Part shown: piece by piece, positions 1-12,577 of the stretch
Layout of the letters: the number at the start of each line of letters is the position of its first letter
Numbering within the stretch: the stretch's first letter is position 1
From: Anagrus nilaparvatae
Taxonomy: Eukaryota > Arthropoda > Insecta > Hymenoptera > Mymaridae
NCBI GenBank assembly: GCA_022575985.1
Contig: JAKSXM010000231.1
Location: forward strand, 8,062,501 to 8,126,500
Reading direction: 5' to 3'
DNA length: 64,000 nt
Translations under genes and position numbers: made by a program
The notes under the pieces: generated by a model
Told to the model about the DNA's origin: nothing
The model's input: only the letters and a program-made list of their open reading frames with translations
Database searches by the model: none

Positions 1-274
1 AAAGTTTTCATTAATTTCATTACTTAGTTTAGAATATTTTTGCATTTTTATATTTAATAAAAAATAAGATCGTATATGCTTTTGGGTAAAATTTTAAAAA
101 CGTATTGCTTTATTCATTATAATATTAAAAAATTTGTATGCTGAAATATACTAAATTAAATAAATAAAGTAGGAGAACATTTCACTGATTCCCAAAAAAA
201 AGTTCAAAAATCATACAAATAAAATATTAATTTATTTAACACTTATGCATACGCTCAATACTCGTAAATTATAT
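1..274. other. AT-rich non-coding flank
   Basis: AT-rich sequence with short A and T runs. No reading frame, RNA gene or repeat boundary can be supported here. Confidence 0.6.
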
Positions 275-1470
275 TCAAGGCGCCAGCAATGTTAAATGGA
301 CCTAAAACTTTATCAGTACGAGAATGGGTCCACCTCAGTGAAAAATAATGATTTTTGTTCACTGAAACCAATTTTGAAGGTTTCGTCTATTTTCGGATGG
401 CCAGTATTAAGTAATGAACGCTATATCATGTAAAATTGGCAAAAAACTAGCAATATAGGTAAATTCTTGAAAACAATTGCTAATTGATCATATTTTTTAT
501 ACACCAATAAGGTTTTTGGGGTCACTGATCACTGGAGACAGATTTAAAAAAAAAAAATTATGGGATTCAAAATGGCGTATTTCTAACCTCAGAAACGGCA
601 ATTTTTGCTGTTTTAAGCATATTTACGTTGTTTACGGTCTAGTAAGTTATTCGGATCAGATATTACAATTCTGAGGTCATATTTTTAATTATCAAAATAG
701 CAGGCTAAAAATGGCGAATTCCTAACTTCATAATCGGCAATAAATGCTATTTTTCTGGTCAGCGGCCAGAAAGCACGTATTTCCCGGCCGCTGCGTGTCC
801 GGCAAAGACGTGTTTTCTCGTCACTGATGCAGAAAAATCGTATACGACCCTGGGCCATAAAAAAAGAATGCCCCAAATCGCAGTTTACCATCCTCGGCTT
901 CGCCTTGGAGGGTAATTTACGTGCGATTTGGGCATTATTTTTCTGGTCATGGGTCGTAATATACTATTAACCATTCTAACGTGTTGCATTAAAAGTTTTT
1001 GCAGCCGGTGATCACGATCCGAAGGTAAGATTTATAATAATCAGATAATTAAAAATATGGCGATCAGAATCGTCATAACTGATCCGAAAAACTTACTAGA
1101 CAACGTAAATATGTTTAACAACAACAGAAATCGCCGTTTTTGAAGTCGAAAATACGCCATTTTGAGCCTGCCATTTTGATTTTTAAAAATCTGTCTTCAA
1201 AATCGTGATCAGCGACACTGAAAACCTTATAAAAGTACCAAAAATAGGCTCAATTAGCAATTGTTTTCAAGAATTTACCTATTACCTATCTTACTAATTT
1301 TTTGCCGATTTTTTATGATATAGCGTTCATTACTTAAAACTGGCCATCCGAAAATGGATGAAACCTTCAAAATCGGTTTTAGTGACCAAAAATGCATACG
1401 TTTCACTGAGGTGGATTCATTCTGGAGCTGATAAAATTTTTGGATGCATTTAACATTGTTGGCGCCTTGA
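275..1470. repeat. Palindromic (foldback) element A, about 1.2 kb
   Basis: The left arm starts tcaaggcgccagcaatgtta and the right arm ends taacattgttggcgccttga. The arms (about 275-720 and 1030-1470) can be paired for several hundred bases with modest divergence. They include a mirrored ttcggatggccagt (about 391-406) and actggccatccgaa (about 1341-1356). The loop is occupied by a separate hairpin-rich repeat at 752-968. No gene is visible; the small reading frames at 477-674 and 685-891 are by-products of the repeat. No target duplication is evident at the ends. Confidence 0.85.
752..968 (+). repeat. Hairpin-rich MITE-like repeat, copy 1
   Basis: About 217 bp beginning tttctggtcagcgg and ending gggtcgtaatatactatt. 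The second half has inverted ends (gtatacgaccctgggccat against a diverged atgggtcgtaatatac) and an inner hairpin centred on tcctcggcttcgcc, with arms ccccaaatcg and cgatttggg. A second copy in the same orientation lies at 9583-9803. It is far richer in GC than its surroundings. It sits in the loop of palindrome A. Confidence 0.85.
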
Positions 1471-1549
1471 CTATTAGTTTCTAAATGTTTTTTTTTTTAA
1501 TAGTACCCTATATTCCTTGCGGTTCCATATAAGAGGGATCAGATGCCGG

Positions 1550-2400
1550 TTTCAGTTTTTTATAATTCTTAAACAGCGTCATTTGAATATCTTAATTTTT
1601 TTCTTTAAAATAAAGAAAATATTTATTGTCAAAAATAAACCAAAATAAACAATAAAAATTAACATGTAAGCCTCTATATCGATACTTACTTAATTTCGTG
1701 AAAAAAATTTATTTATTTGAGGTTGCATTCTGGTTTTTATCGACATGTAAGACAAAGACTCCGATAGGTATATATTTCTTAACTTAAAAGTTTAAATTAT
1801 AGAAAAAAGGCGAGGCTTACAATGATTGCTCATATTCTGGATTTTTATTGGTATACATTAACCTTATTAAATATATGCTGGTTTCTATTTTATTGAGCTT
1901 AGCTTGTATTGAATTAAATTAGTATTATGATTATGATTTTAAAAATAAAATAGAAAATAGAACCATATATTATTGTTTTGCAAAAATCTATTTAAATTTA
2001 ATTACTGTTTCATTGAGCTTTAATAGTTTTTATGCTATATATAATCATAATTTTTAAATTACTCTCAATTATTAATTTTAAATATAGTGCACAACAGAAT
2101 AAGTATAGCTCTTTATTCAGAAGAAGCATATAGCTTTTAGTTATTTATATGTACCTATATATATTTAATATTAACAATTTTTTAATAACCAATTTAAAAA
2201 GCTTTCAGAGCAATAAGCTATTTCAAGAAACGATTAAAATAAGGTTAGCCAATTTCTATTATTAATTTCGGCCTTCGCAATACAAAAAATATCAATGTTT
2301 TTACCTTTGTCGACCTCGTCTCAATTACTTTTTTTTAATTGGTGTTGAATTTTTATTCTTGCCTTACGGTACATTATTTCTGTTGTTTGCTACATTTTTG
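1550..2400 (+). repeat. Left arm of a long inverted-repeat pair
   Basis: This arm is the diverged reverse complement of 8100-8920. Matching landmarks are catgtaagacaaagactccg (from 1744) against cggagtctttgtcttacatg (ending about 8759), and the block aggcgaggcttacaatgatt against aatcattgtaagcctcgcct. Similarity fades towards both ends. The pair encloses about 5.7 kb that holds two further palindromes. It is either the long-TIR border of a very large non-coding element or an old inverted duplication. Confidence 0.8.
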
Positions 2401-3325
2401 CAGGAATTAGGTTTACCGAAATAATTTTTTTTTTTTTTGTAAGTTTATTTTGGAAGCTATTAATTGAAAAGAAACTATAAAAAACCATTTCACTAAAATA
2501 ATGAGTTTTTTGGTTATGTTACGTGTTTTTGTATGTTTTTTATTAAATTTACGATAGTAAAGTCGATAAAGTATGTAAAACTAATTACGAATGTAATATT
2601 TAAGCAATTATTTATCAGATTTATTAAGTTTCAACAATCTGTGTCATTAGCATCCAACGTTTTATAAAGTTGAAATAAATTTCCCCATAAGCGCAATGTT
2701 AAAATACCACTTTTATTCTACTTATAAAAAATTAATTAAGTCGGCGACATAGTTAAATATTAAATATAAGTCGATTTTAGCTCAAAAACGTTTAAATTTT
2801 AATACTATTCATGTTTTATTACATTCTGTCATTATCTTTTTTAATGGATAAACCTCCTTAACGGGGGGGGGGGGCTATACGTATTGCATCCCCAAATTTT
2901 CATTCTCCCCAAAGATATATTTTACCCCTGGGAGTATTTTTTACTCCCCCAGGATAAATATTTAAATAAATATTTTCTTTTTCCTTTGTGCAAAATATTC
3001 GCCATTTCGTGCACAAAACGCTGTATAAAAGTATGTGTCGTTTTGTGCACAACTTAATGTGTATATCGTTTGTACATGCAGGTTTTTTGCGTACTAGATG
3101 GTGAAAAATAAATAAGAATAATTTAAACCCTATTATTTTTATTAATGCCAATTACAAAATTTTAGGTACGATCACCTTATGTATTCAGTACATTCATGAA
3201 TTCGTGCCTCATAAATTAGTCAGGTTATAAAAAAATCTTTAATTGTCCAATTCGTAAAGAATTTTGATCCTCGGGTCATTTCCATGCCTTTAAATGCTAA
3301 CATTGCCTTGATGTGTGCAAGGATA
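2401..3325. other. Non-coding interval
   Basis: AT-rich with a G-run at about 2864-2873. The 83-codon minus-strand frame at 2900-3151 has no recognisable domain, start context or homologue and is treated as chance. Confidence 0.5.
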
Positions 3326-4285
3326 TATGAGCAATTATTTTAAAAGTGCTACTTAATTTGAGCCTGGAATCGTAATTTTTTTTTTTTTTGAGGGCACATC
3401 GATATGACCCGTGTTTTCAGGTACTTTGAACCTTCAGAAAACCGAAAAAAATCGTGAACAAGAAATCGGCGATAGGTGTCAAAAAGATTTTTTCACTTTT
3501 ATGTCAAAAACCGTGTTTTTCGTATCTAAGCTACCCCAAATTTTAAAAATAACTTTTTAGGTAAATAAAATTTTTAAAAATAGATAAAAAAATCTGATAG
3601 CCAGGGAAAAACCACTCCAGAAGAAAAAAAAACTTATCTTTTTACGATGAAATTTAGCCAAGTTATCGTCAATTTAAGATTTTGCTCAAATTCGGCTTTA
3701 AAAAGATTGAAATTTTATTGAAAAAAGCCTGTTTCTGAACTTTAAACATGCATTACTCGCTTTATTTTCATCGTAAAATAATAATTTTTTTTTTAAATCG
3801 ATTAATTTTTTCCTGGCAATTCATTTCTTTAAGAAAAAAATCATTTTTATTGACCAAATTTTAATTTTTAGAGTTCAGAAACAGGCTTTTTTCAATAAAA
3901 TTTCAATCTTTTTTAAGCCGAATTTGAGCAAAATTTTAAATTGACGATAACTTGGCTAAATTTCATCGTAAAAAGATAAGTTTTTTTTTCTTCTGGAGTG
4001 GTTTTTCCCTGGCTATCAGATTTTTTTATCTATTTTTAAAAATTTTATTTACCTAAAAAGTTATTTTTAAAATTTGGGGTAGCTTAGATACGAAAAACAC
4101 GGTTTTTGACATAAAAGTGAAAAAATCTTTTTGGCACCTATCGCCGATTTCTTGTTCACGATTTTTTTCGGTTTTCTGAAGGTTCAAACTACCTGAAAAC
4201 ACGGGTCATATCGATGTGCCCTCAAAAAAAAAATTACGATTCCAGGCTCAAATTAAGTAGCACTTTTAAAATAATTGCTCATATG
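3326..4285. repeat. Palindromic element B, 0.96 kb
   Basis: The left arm begins atatgagcaattatttt and the right arm ends aaaataattgctcatat, with the centre near 3805. The arms are almost identical: gtgctacttaatttgagcct (from 3347) mirrors aggctcaaattaagtagcac (ending about 4264), and gatagccagggaaaaa (3596-3611) mirrors tttttccctggctatc (4002-4017). An ACGATGAAATTTAGCC block is present in each arm. There is no coding content. RNA read across it would fold into a hairpin of about 450 bp. Confidence 0.92.
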
Positions 4286-4286
4286 T

Positions 4287-4421
4287 GTTACACCCCATTT
4301 GTGAAATTGACGACACAATTCACGAAATGGTCAACACATCTCTTAAATTTGACCAGTTCACGAATTGGTCATTTTACTTGACCAATTCACGAAATGGTCA
4401 ATTTCACAAATGAGATCTAAC
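4287..4421. repeat. Short inverted-terminal repeat (MITE-like)
   Basis: Perfect 16-bp inverted ends catttgtgaaattgac (4296-4311) and gtcaatttcacaaatg (4397-4412), extended outward by gtta/taac. The interior repeats cacgaaatggtcaa-like words. It abuts the right end of palindrome B. Confidence 0.7.
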
Positions 4422-5170
4422 ATAATAATCCCCTGGATTAAAATTTTTTGAAAAGAGATCTACAGTTGTAAAGTTTCTAACCTGAAGTCATTTCATTCAG
4501 TCTTTGCAGAAAAATTTAAAAAAAACTGATTTCAGATATGAAAAAAACTAATGAAAAATGTTAAAATATCGGGAATAAATCGATGAAACAAAACTAATTA
4601 GCACAAAAATTTTTTAATTGTATTTAGTTGTGCGTACTCCAATTTAGCTAAATTTCATTAATTTGTTGTCGTGTAATCACAAAAATACTGATTTCTGATT
4701 AACTAAAAAATATACTACAAGGAAAAGCAAATTAACATAATGTTGATTTACAGAAAACAATTTTTTTTAAAGTTTTTAATATTTTTATGTAAGCCCAGAT
4801 AAAATAAAATTTTTTCCTTATTCATATTTATGAATACATCAAAATAGCTATTATAGACGAGTCTTCAATTTATAAGGGAGTGGTTCCCATAAAGGATTTA
4901 TAAAGAGAAAATGCTTAATAAAACTGTGAGCCTTAGTTAGCTTTTTTATAATTTCTTGCGATTTTTCTGTTTTTATTTTCTATATATTTTATCGCTAGTT
5001 AGTATAATAATAAAAAATTTTAAAATTATTAAATTCTAAAGTTTTTAATATTCAAATTTTATTCAAATCAAGATAATTTAAATTATTATTTAATATTTTT
5101 ATAAATAACTAATAATGAATATTAATTAATATTCAAAATTTCTTGTATCGCTCGATGATAAGGAGAGTAT
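4422..5170. other. Non-coding interval
   Basis: AT-rich; no gene, RNA or bounded repeat could be supported. Confidence 0.5.
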
Positions 5171-7243
5171 TTAAAATAATTGAAATAATAACAACCTTTA
5201 CGAGCAAGTTCTTGATTTAATTTATTAAGATGTTGATAAGGTCCAAGCTTTCGACACACATGAAGTCTTTATCAAGGAATATGATGTTAAATAGTTAAAT
5301 TAAATATCAGAAAATTTTTGACATTAATAAAAAACTTTTCTTAATCCTAATCATTACATTATATTTAATTAAAAATACTGTATGAGTCTTTCTTAGCCAA
5401 AACAGCAATGGTTGGCAGGTGGGGTCGTCGGATCGGCCTCAAATTTTTCCCATGTTTTTATAACACTAAGATAGGAAAATCCTGAAATTTTTAGCCCCCT
5501 AGGTCTTAAGCAGCCCGAGTTATGGCCAATCAAATTCATTGGGTGGCTCTCAACCAGCGTTAGTGCTTTTTGGGAAAATACTAAAAAATGATAAATAATA
5601 GCTTGAAAACATATTCTGAAAGAGTATATATGTTGGGAAACCTTCAGTAAATCCATTTCTGCCATTAGTTTTTCGGAAAAACCCTGGAAAACTCCGGAAA
5701 ATGGGAAAACGTGTTTTTGGAAAAACCGAAATATCTCATTTGCCGCCATTTTTTTTTTGAAAATTTTTTTTTGAAAATTTTTTTCAACCGAAATCCCATC
5801 GATTTATCCATAAAAAATTTTCTATTTCGGCCATTAAGGAGCGATTTTAGTCTCTGTTAAATTGTTTTTACATTTTTAATACTTACATATGTAATAAACC
5901 ATAAGAGGTTACATAAATTGATTTTTTTTCTTTCAGAATCGAATAGCCAGGGAAAAAGTAGTTGAAAATAAAAAAAAAATTTGCTTTTTTCGATGAAAAT
6001 TAACCGAGTTATGGTCAAGTAAAGATAATGTCACAAATTATCAAATTTATACTAATTCCAATTTTAGGGTTCATAACGACATTATAACTTGAAAACTGCA
6101 TAACTCGCTTAAATTTTATCGTAAAAAGAAAAGTTTTGGATTATTATCGAATATTTTTTCCTTGGCTATTCTTTTATGCAAGAAAAAAATTAGTTTAGTC
6201 GATAAAAAGTTTTTTTTTGGTCAAAAACTAATGTAACAAGTTAAAGACTGTTTTTGATTATTATCATTTTTTAACAAAAAAAATAAATTTCTGTCAATAA
6301 AATTAATTTTTTTCTTGCATAAAAGAATAGCCAAGGAAAAAATATTCGATAATAATCCAAAACTTTTCTTTTTACGATAAAATTTAAGCGAGTTATGCAG
6401 TTTTCAAGTTATAATGTCGTTGTGAACCCTAAAATTGGAATTAGTATAAATTTGATAATTTGTGACATTATCTTTACTTGACCATAACTCGGTTAATTTT
6501 CATCGAAAAAAGCAAATTTTTTTTTTATTTTCAACTACTTTTTCCCTGGCTATTCGATTCTGAAAGAAAAAAAATCAATTTATGTAACCTTTTATGGTTT
6601 ATTACATATGTAAGTATTAAAAATGTAAAAACAATTTAACACAGACTAAAATCGCTCCTTAATGGCCGAAATAGAAAATTTTTTATGGTTAAATCGATGG
6701 GATTTAGGTTGAAAAAAATTTTGAAAAAAAAATTTTCAAAAAAAAAATGGCGGCAAATGAGATATTTCGGTTTTTCCAAAAACACGTTTTCCCATTTTCC
6801 GGAGTTTTCCGGGGTTTTTCCGAAAAACTAATGGCAGAAATGGATTTACTGAAGGTTTCCCAACATAAATACTCTTTCAGAATATGTTTTCAAGCTATTA
6901 TTTATCATTTTTTAGTATTTTCCCAAAAAGCACTAACGCTGGTTGAGAGCCACCCAATGAATTTGATTGGCCATAACTCGGGCTGCTTAAGACCTAGGGG
7001 GCTAAAAATTTCAGGATTTTCCTATCTTAGTGTTATAAAAACATGGGAAAAATTTGAGGCCGATCCGACGACCCCACCTGCCAACCATTGCTGTTTTGGC
7101 TAAGAAAGACTCGTATAAACTATTTAACATCATATTCCTTGATAAAGACTTCATGTGAGTCGAAAGCTTGGACCTTATCAACATCTTAATAAATTAAATC
7201 GAGAACTTGCTCGTAAAGGTTGTTATTATTTCAATTATTTTAA
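5171..7243. repeat. Palindromic element C, 2.07 kb, near-perfect arms
   Basis: The left end ttaaaataattgaaataata (5171) mirrors tattatttcaattattttaa (ending 7243). The arms match almost base for base to a centre near 6240, apart from an extra stretch of some tens of bases in the left arm near 5290-5370. Each arm carries atagccagggaaaa (5943-5956, mirrored about 6541-6554) and a second copy in the form agccaaggaaaa (mirrored at 6154-6171 and 6323-6342). A 118-codon frame lies in each arm, at 5393-5749 minus and 6747-7103 plus. Their products differ at only two positions because the arms mirror each other. No domain is recognised in them. Confidence 0.93.
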
Positions 7244-7737
7244 TATTTTTATATTTTTTGTTTTTCTTATAAATTTTGTTAAATAACGAGTACGTGCCTG
7301 AGAAATTAAATAGCTATCGCTCTTTGTAATTCAATATTTTTGCATGTATAAGTAACAATTTTTAATCAATCAATCAATTTTTAAGTTTCTCTATGAATTA
7401 TTTGAAAATTTACCGTACGTTAGGAATTGATATCTCTTTTCATAGGGAATGTAGGTAAAAACAGACTTCGGAAATGAAAAGAGTGATTTAATTAATATTT
7501 AATATTTCCTTATTCTCCTGTTACTATTGTCTGTTTTACTCATTGTTGCCATGATATTACTAAAATTGTTTCATTTGATATAATTTTGTTATATAATGTT
7601 ATTGATAATTTATTGTATAGCTACATCTATATATTTTTATAAACTTTGTATATACTGTTATATTTCTGTATCATATTTTGTTCTGGACAAATAAATTATA
7701 TTTACATTTTACATTTACATTTACATTTAAATTACTT
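7244..7737. other. Non-coding interval with short acattt repeats
   Basis: AT-rich sequence ending in about four to five copies of an acattt word near 7700-7728. No gene seen. Confidence 0.5.
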
Positions 7738-7896
7738 CTAGATGAGATAATTTTCGTTTTAAGCAAAAAATTTTTTGAACGCAATGAACACATATAAATA
7801 TGTGTGTTTAAAAAAATGTGTTCTAATTTTGGTGTTTAACTTCATTGCGTTCAAAAAATTTTGTGCTTAAAACTAAGGTTACCTATCCTAGATGAG
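7738..7896. mobile_element. MITE-like element with 9-bp flanking repeat
   Basis: Inverted repeats ttttaagc...ttgaacgcaatgaa (about 7758-7790) and ttcattgcgttcaa...gcttaaaa (about 7840-7873) surround a short loop. The whole is flanked by identical ctagatgag words at 7738-7746 and 7888-7896, which look like a target-site duplication. The superfamily is not assigned. Confidence 0.65.
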
Positions 7897-8099
7897 TTTT
7901 TTATCCCAGAATATATACTATTTTTATAACTAAAAAATTGAAGTCTCCAAGAATTGTCAGTTAGGTATTAATAGGTTAATTAAGGCAAGGTGCTTAATAA
8001 AAATTAGATAGGGTCCATTTTAAGGTTCTTGTAATATTCAATAACGTACTTTTTCATCATTGTTTAAAATAACAGAATTACTTTTACATTATAAAAAAA

Positions 8100-8920
8100 T
8101 CAATTTTCAAAAAATTTTTTTTGTGATTATGTATTTTAGCTAATATTGTATCGTAATACGTGGATCAAAATTCTATTCCATTTAAAAAAAATAATTTAGA
8201 CGATGTCAAAAAGATAAAAACATTAATATCATTTGTATCGTGAAGACCTAAATTAAAAATAGAAATTGGCTATAACTTTATTTTATTCGTTTCTTGAAAT
8301 AGCTTATTTCTCTAAAAGCTTTTTAAATTGTTGGTTATTAAAAAATTGACATATTTTATTCTTTCGATTAAAAATATAATTATTTTGCTGTGTGCTATAT
8401 TTAAAATTCATAATTTAAAGCAATTAAAAAATTATTATTATACATAGCATAAAAACTATAATGCACTTATTAAAGCTCAATGAAACAGTAATTTCATTTA
8501 AATAGATTTTTGAAAGCCAATAAAAAGTTAATATGTGGTTCTATTTTCTATTTTATTTTTAAAATCATAATCATAATATTAATTCAATCCAATACAAACT
8601 AAGCTCAATAAAATAGAAACCAGCATATATTTAATAAGGTTAATGTAGACCAATAAAAATCCAGAATATGAGCAATCATTGTAAGCCTCGCCTTTTTTCT
8701 ATATTTTAAACTTTTAAGTTAAGAAATATATACCTATCGGAGTCTTTGTCTTACATGTCGATAAAAACTTTTTTTTGAATTTTTTTTACGAAATTAAGTA
8801 AGTATCGATTTTAGAGGCCTATGATTAATTTATTTTTATAAATATTAATTTTTTTTTAAGAAATAAAAATCAAAATATATATATAACGACGCTTAAAATC
8901 AGAAAAATTACAAAAAAACA
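8100..8920 (-). repeat. Right arm of the long inverted-repeat pair
   Basis: Reverse complement of 1550-2400 with roughly a fifth of positions changed, plus small gaps. The best-preserved part is 8240-8770. It is more diverged than palindromes B and C inside the pair, so the inner elements are probably younger. Confidence 0.8.
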
Positions 8921-9582
8921 AACATAATTGTATTAATTTGTTTCGTAAAAACCACAAGAAAATACACTATATTTCAAATCTTAAGGTATCATTTTTTATT
9001 TTATTAAGCATGCAACTTTTTTATAAATTTCATTTTAAAAAAATTTTAAATTTACCTTTGAAGCCTGGGTTAAATTATATTTTATTTATTTAATTACTTA
9101 ACACTATACAATGAATTAATTTTTAAAATAATACGTATTTGATTCAATTATTTGTACTTTTTTCACTTAAAAATTCAGCCTTATTTTGAATTTTCATTTT
9201 AACGTGCTTCAATCCTTAAAGTTAAAAAAATTTTTTTTAAATTTATTTTATTAAATAAACTTATTTTTATATGCAGAACAATATTTTTTTTAATATATGC
9301 CAATAACAGCTGGCTTAATTTTTTTTTTTTTTAAGGATGAATTTGGTTAACATTAAAATTTAACTTTTAATTATAACATAATATAAAACATTATATTAAC
9401 ATAAATAAATAGATATTTTAGAGAAGCATAGCTTCAGATGATGCCTCATATATAAATATAATTGATATATAATGCTTTTAAATAAAAATGGCCAATATTT
9501 TTTTATAAAAGCTTTAAAAAATATGTTGGCATTACGAATAGAATTAAAGTTTTCAAGAATTTTAAGTTAATGCAAATTTCTA
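8921..9582. other. Non-coding interval
   Basis: Strongly AT-rich with T and A runs; nothing supportable. Confidence 0.5.
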
Positions 9583-9803
9583 TTTCTGGTCAGCGGCGAG
9601 AAAGCACGTATTTCTCGGCCGAAACGCGTCTAGCAAAGACGTGTTTTCTCGCCACTCATGTAGAAAAATCGTATACGACCCTGGGCCATAAAAAATAATG
9701 CCCCAAATCGTAGTTTACCATCCTCGGCTTCGCCTCGGAAGGTACTTTACGTGCGATTTGGGCCATTCTTTATTTTTCTGACCATGGGTCGTAATATACT
9801 ATT
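9583..9803 (+). repeat. Hairpin-rich MITE-like repeat, copy 2
   Basis: Second copy of the repeat at 752-968, in the same orientation, with many matching stretches such as cctcggcttcgcct and the shared end gggtcgtaatatactatt. Small hairpins are visible within it, for example cgagaaagcacgtatttctcg-type stems. Confidence 0.85.
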
Positions 9804-10178
9804 TTGCTTTTAAAATTTTATTAGTATTCCATTTTTACACCAGTAGACCTAACAGTGCTTTGCGCAGGAATTTATACTTATTTAAATTATGTATTAATTC
9901 CTGTGTTCCGTAACTTCTAAAATTTTAATCTGTTGGCGTTAAGTCTAGCTCCACAGCTTTTGAAGATCGAATTCCGCAAAAACTTTATAATTATCTTATA
10001 GATTTTAAGATTATTTTTTAATACTATTAAAAGCGAATTTCCGAGTTCCGCAAGTTATACAGTATAACCCGAATTCAAACACAAATAAATATTCTAATCA
10101 CACTTACCTTTTAGGAATTCTGATTCTGAAAAGATTTCAGATATTAAACTGTTAGGCCTTATAAATCTGATGTGTTTA
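9804..10178. other. Non-coding interval
   Basis: No gene or repeat boundary could be supported. Confidence 0.45.
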
Positions 10179-12348
10179 TACCCGACGAATTTTCGAAATA
10201 TTTCTTATGATCTCCGCTGATCTTTTTAGATCTCCGGAGATCACTTTTGATTTCTGGAGATCTCCGGAGATCTGAAGTGATCGCAAATTTCAGGTGATTT
10301 CTTTAGTTCTCTGGAGATCTGGAGATCACTTTTGATCTCTGGAGATTACTGGAGATTAAAATAGATTTAAAGTAATCTCCAGAGATCACTGAGGTAAAAA
10401 AAAATGTTAGAAAAATTTAGATAGAATATTTAGAATCATTAAGCAAAGTTGTAAAACGATAAACTTGATTGTTTTACCTTATTTTTTGACTTTATTTAAA
10501 TTTTAAAAATGCTACTATTAGTTATTTTACTAAAACCTGATGCAAAAATCAAAAAGTACAGCAATAAGTTTACTAATTTTTATAATAAAAATAATTATTG
10601 GAATCGTCTCAATAAGAAATACAATTAGGTAAATGAATAAAAAAAATTATTTATTTGAGCATTAATAATTTTAATAAATATTTATAATTTTAATTACAAT
10701 ATGGCTTAATTTAAACCAAACCGACACAAGATGCATGGTTGGGTCTTCAAATCGGTTACAAAGTATTTTTTTCTCGAAAGTACTACTAAAAATAAGCCTC
10801 CATGCCAATTTTTAGCTTATAAGGTTCAGTCCTCGATTTTTGGCGACCATTTTTGTGTCTTGGACTCTTATAAAAAAAGTAAGAAAAATTAGAAAAATTT
10901 TTTCTTATTTTTTCTGTACAAAACACAAATTTATACGAAAAATTTTTTCCTCTTAGGCCCAGATAAGAAATTTCCCGTAGAATCCAATTCTCGGGTAAAA
11001 AAATTTTTAATTAAAAAATATCGCTAAAACCCCTTATTTTTTAAATTTGAATTTCTCTAAAGTATATAAATAAAAAATCCTCTAGTAGGTTTCAAAGCAG
11101 TTCTGATACTTCAAAGTTTACGATGAAAAAGAGAAACCACTGGCCCTAAGTTTCCAAAAAATTTTTACTCGTCATTTTATAATTATTTGTTTAGAAGATA
11201 TGATAATTTAAATTTAGAGTCCCATTTTTAGGGTTTTTTATAAAAAGTTAATTTTAATCTTTATCTTTAAAGTGGGATATCTTATAAACTATTTTATGAA
11301 AAAAGACGAAAATTGGTATCCTTATGTAATATTTTCCGCTAATTCCGAATTTTTAGTCAGATTTTCATTTGGTCATGTGACTTGGCGGGAAATTTAAAAT
11401 TTGTGAAACAATTTAAATTTTGTCCTATTTAAGGAGGGGGGGGTGGTCAAATAAGATTTAGAATAATTAGGAGACTTTGACAAATCTGGGCTTAAGGACT
11501 TAGGATAATACAGTTTTATGGACTTATAATAATATCGATTTAGCGACTTAAAATAATTCAGGTTTAGGGAATCAAAATATTTTGGGTTTAAAATCTTAAC
11601 AACTAGTAAGGTGATAATTACAAATTATAAAATTAGAAAATTGTATGATAGTGTTGAGTAATATTTGTAATAAACTTAGTCCTCAGCTGGAAGTAAACAT
11701 GTTCCATGCATTTAGGTTGTGTTTACACAAACCGGTTAGAAGTTACTTTCGACCAAACATACTTTGGAGTACATTTTGAGACCCAACCATGCAAAGTCAT
11801 ATACAGTTCACAAATATTGACCCATATTAGAATTAAAATTATAAATATTTATTACAATTATTAACGATCAAATAACTAATTTTTTTTATTAATTTACCTA
11901 ATTCTATTTCTTATTGAAACGAATCCAATAATTATTTTTATTATAAAAATTAGTAAACTTATTGCTGTACTTTTTGATTTTCGCATCAGGTTTTAGTAAA
12001 ATAACAAATAGCAGCATTTTTAAAATTTAAATAAAGTCAAAAAATAAGGTAAAACAATCAAGTTTATCGTTTTACAACTTTGCTTAATGATTCTAAATAT
12101 TCTTTCTAAATTTTTCTAACATTCTTTTTTACCTCAGTGATCTCTGGAGATTACTTTAGATCTATTTTAATCTCCAGTAATCTCCAGAGATCAAAAGTGA
12201 TCTCCAGATCTCCAGAGAACTAAAGAAATCACCTGAAATTTGCGACCACTTCAGATCTCCGGAAATATCCAGAAATCAAAAGTGATCTCCGGAGATCTAA
12301 AAAGGTCAGCGGAGATCATAAGAGATATTTCAAAAATTCGACGGGTAT
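10179..12348. repeat. Palindromic element D, 2.17 kb, gatctccggagatc-rich ends
   Basis: The ends are inverted (tacccgacgaatttt from 10179; aaaattcgacgggta ending 12347). The first and last ~220 bp consist of clustered variants of ctccggagatc, which are themselves palindromic. The arms pair from 10179 to about 10790 and from about 11750 to 12348. The inner arm contains atggttgggtcttcaaatcg (10735-10754), mirrored with divergence at about 11779-11793. The loop of roughly 1 kb is unique AT-rich sequence with a G-run near 11438. No coding potential. Confidence 0.88.
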
Positions 12349-12501
12349 GAACTATTTCATTATTTTTTAAAATATTTTTTACGTTATGTAAATAAATTTA
12401 AAAATTCAACACAATACTCATATTTTATTGCTTTAAAATTTTTTTTATTGAAACTTTGCTTACATCTGATACTAAATTCTGACTCTTTTGAACTTTTTAA
12501 A

Positions 12502-12507
12502 TTTATT
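12502..12507 (-). terminator. Candidate polyadenylation signal of the F-box gene
   Basis: TTTATT on the plus strand reads AATAAA on the minus strand, about 70 bp beyond the stop codon of the F-box gene. Confidence 0.4.
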
Positions 12508-12577
12508 TTTTTTTAAACTATTCAAAATAAAAATATTTTCTTATGATCAAAAATTAATATGATACCATCAAATTTGC

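Noticed and set aside
2900..3151. 83-codon minus-strand frame
   Set aside because: No domain, composition typical of translated AT-rich DNA, no splice or start support.
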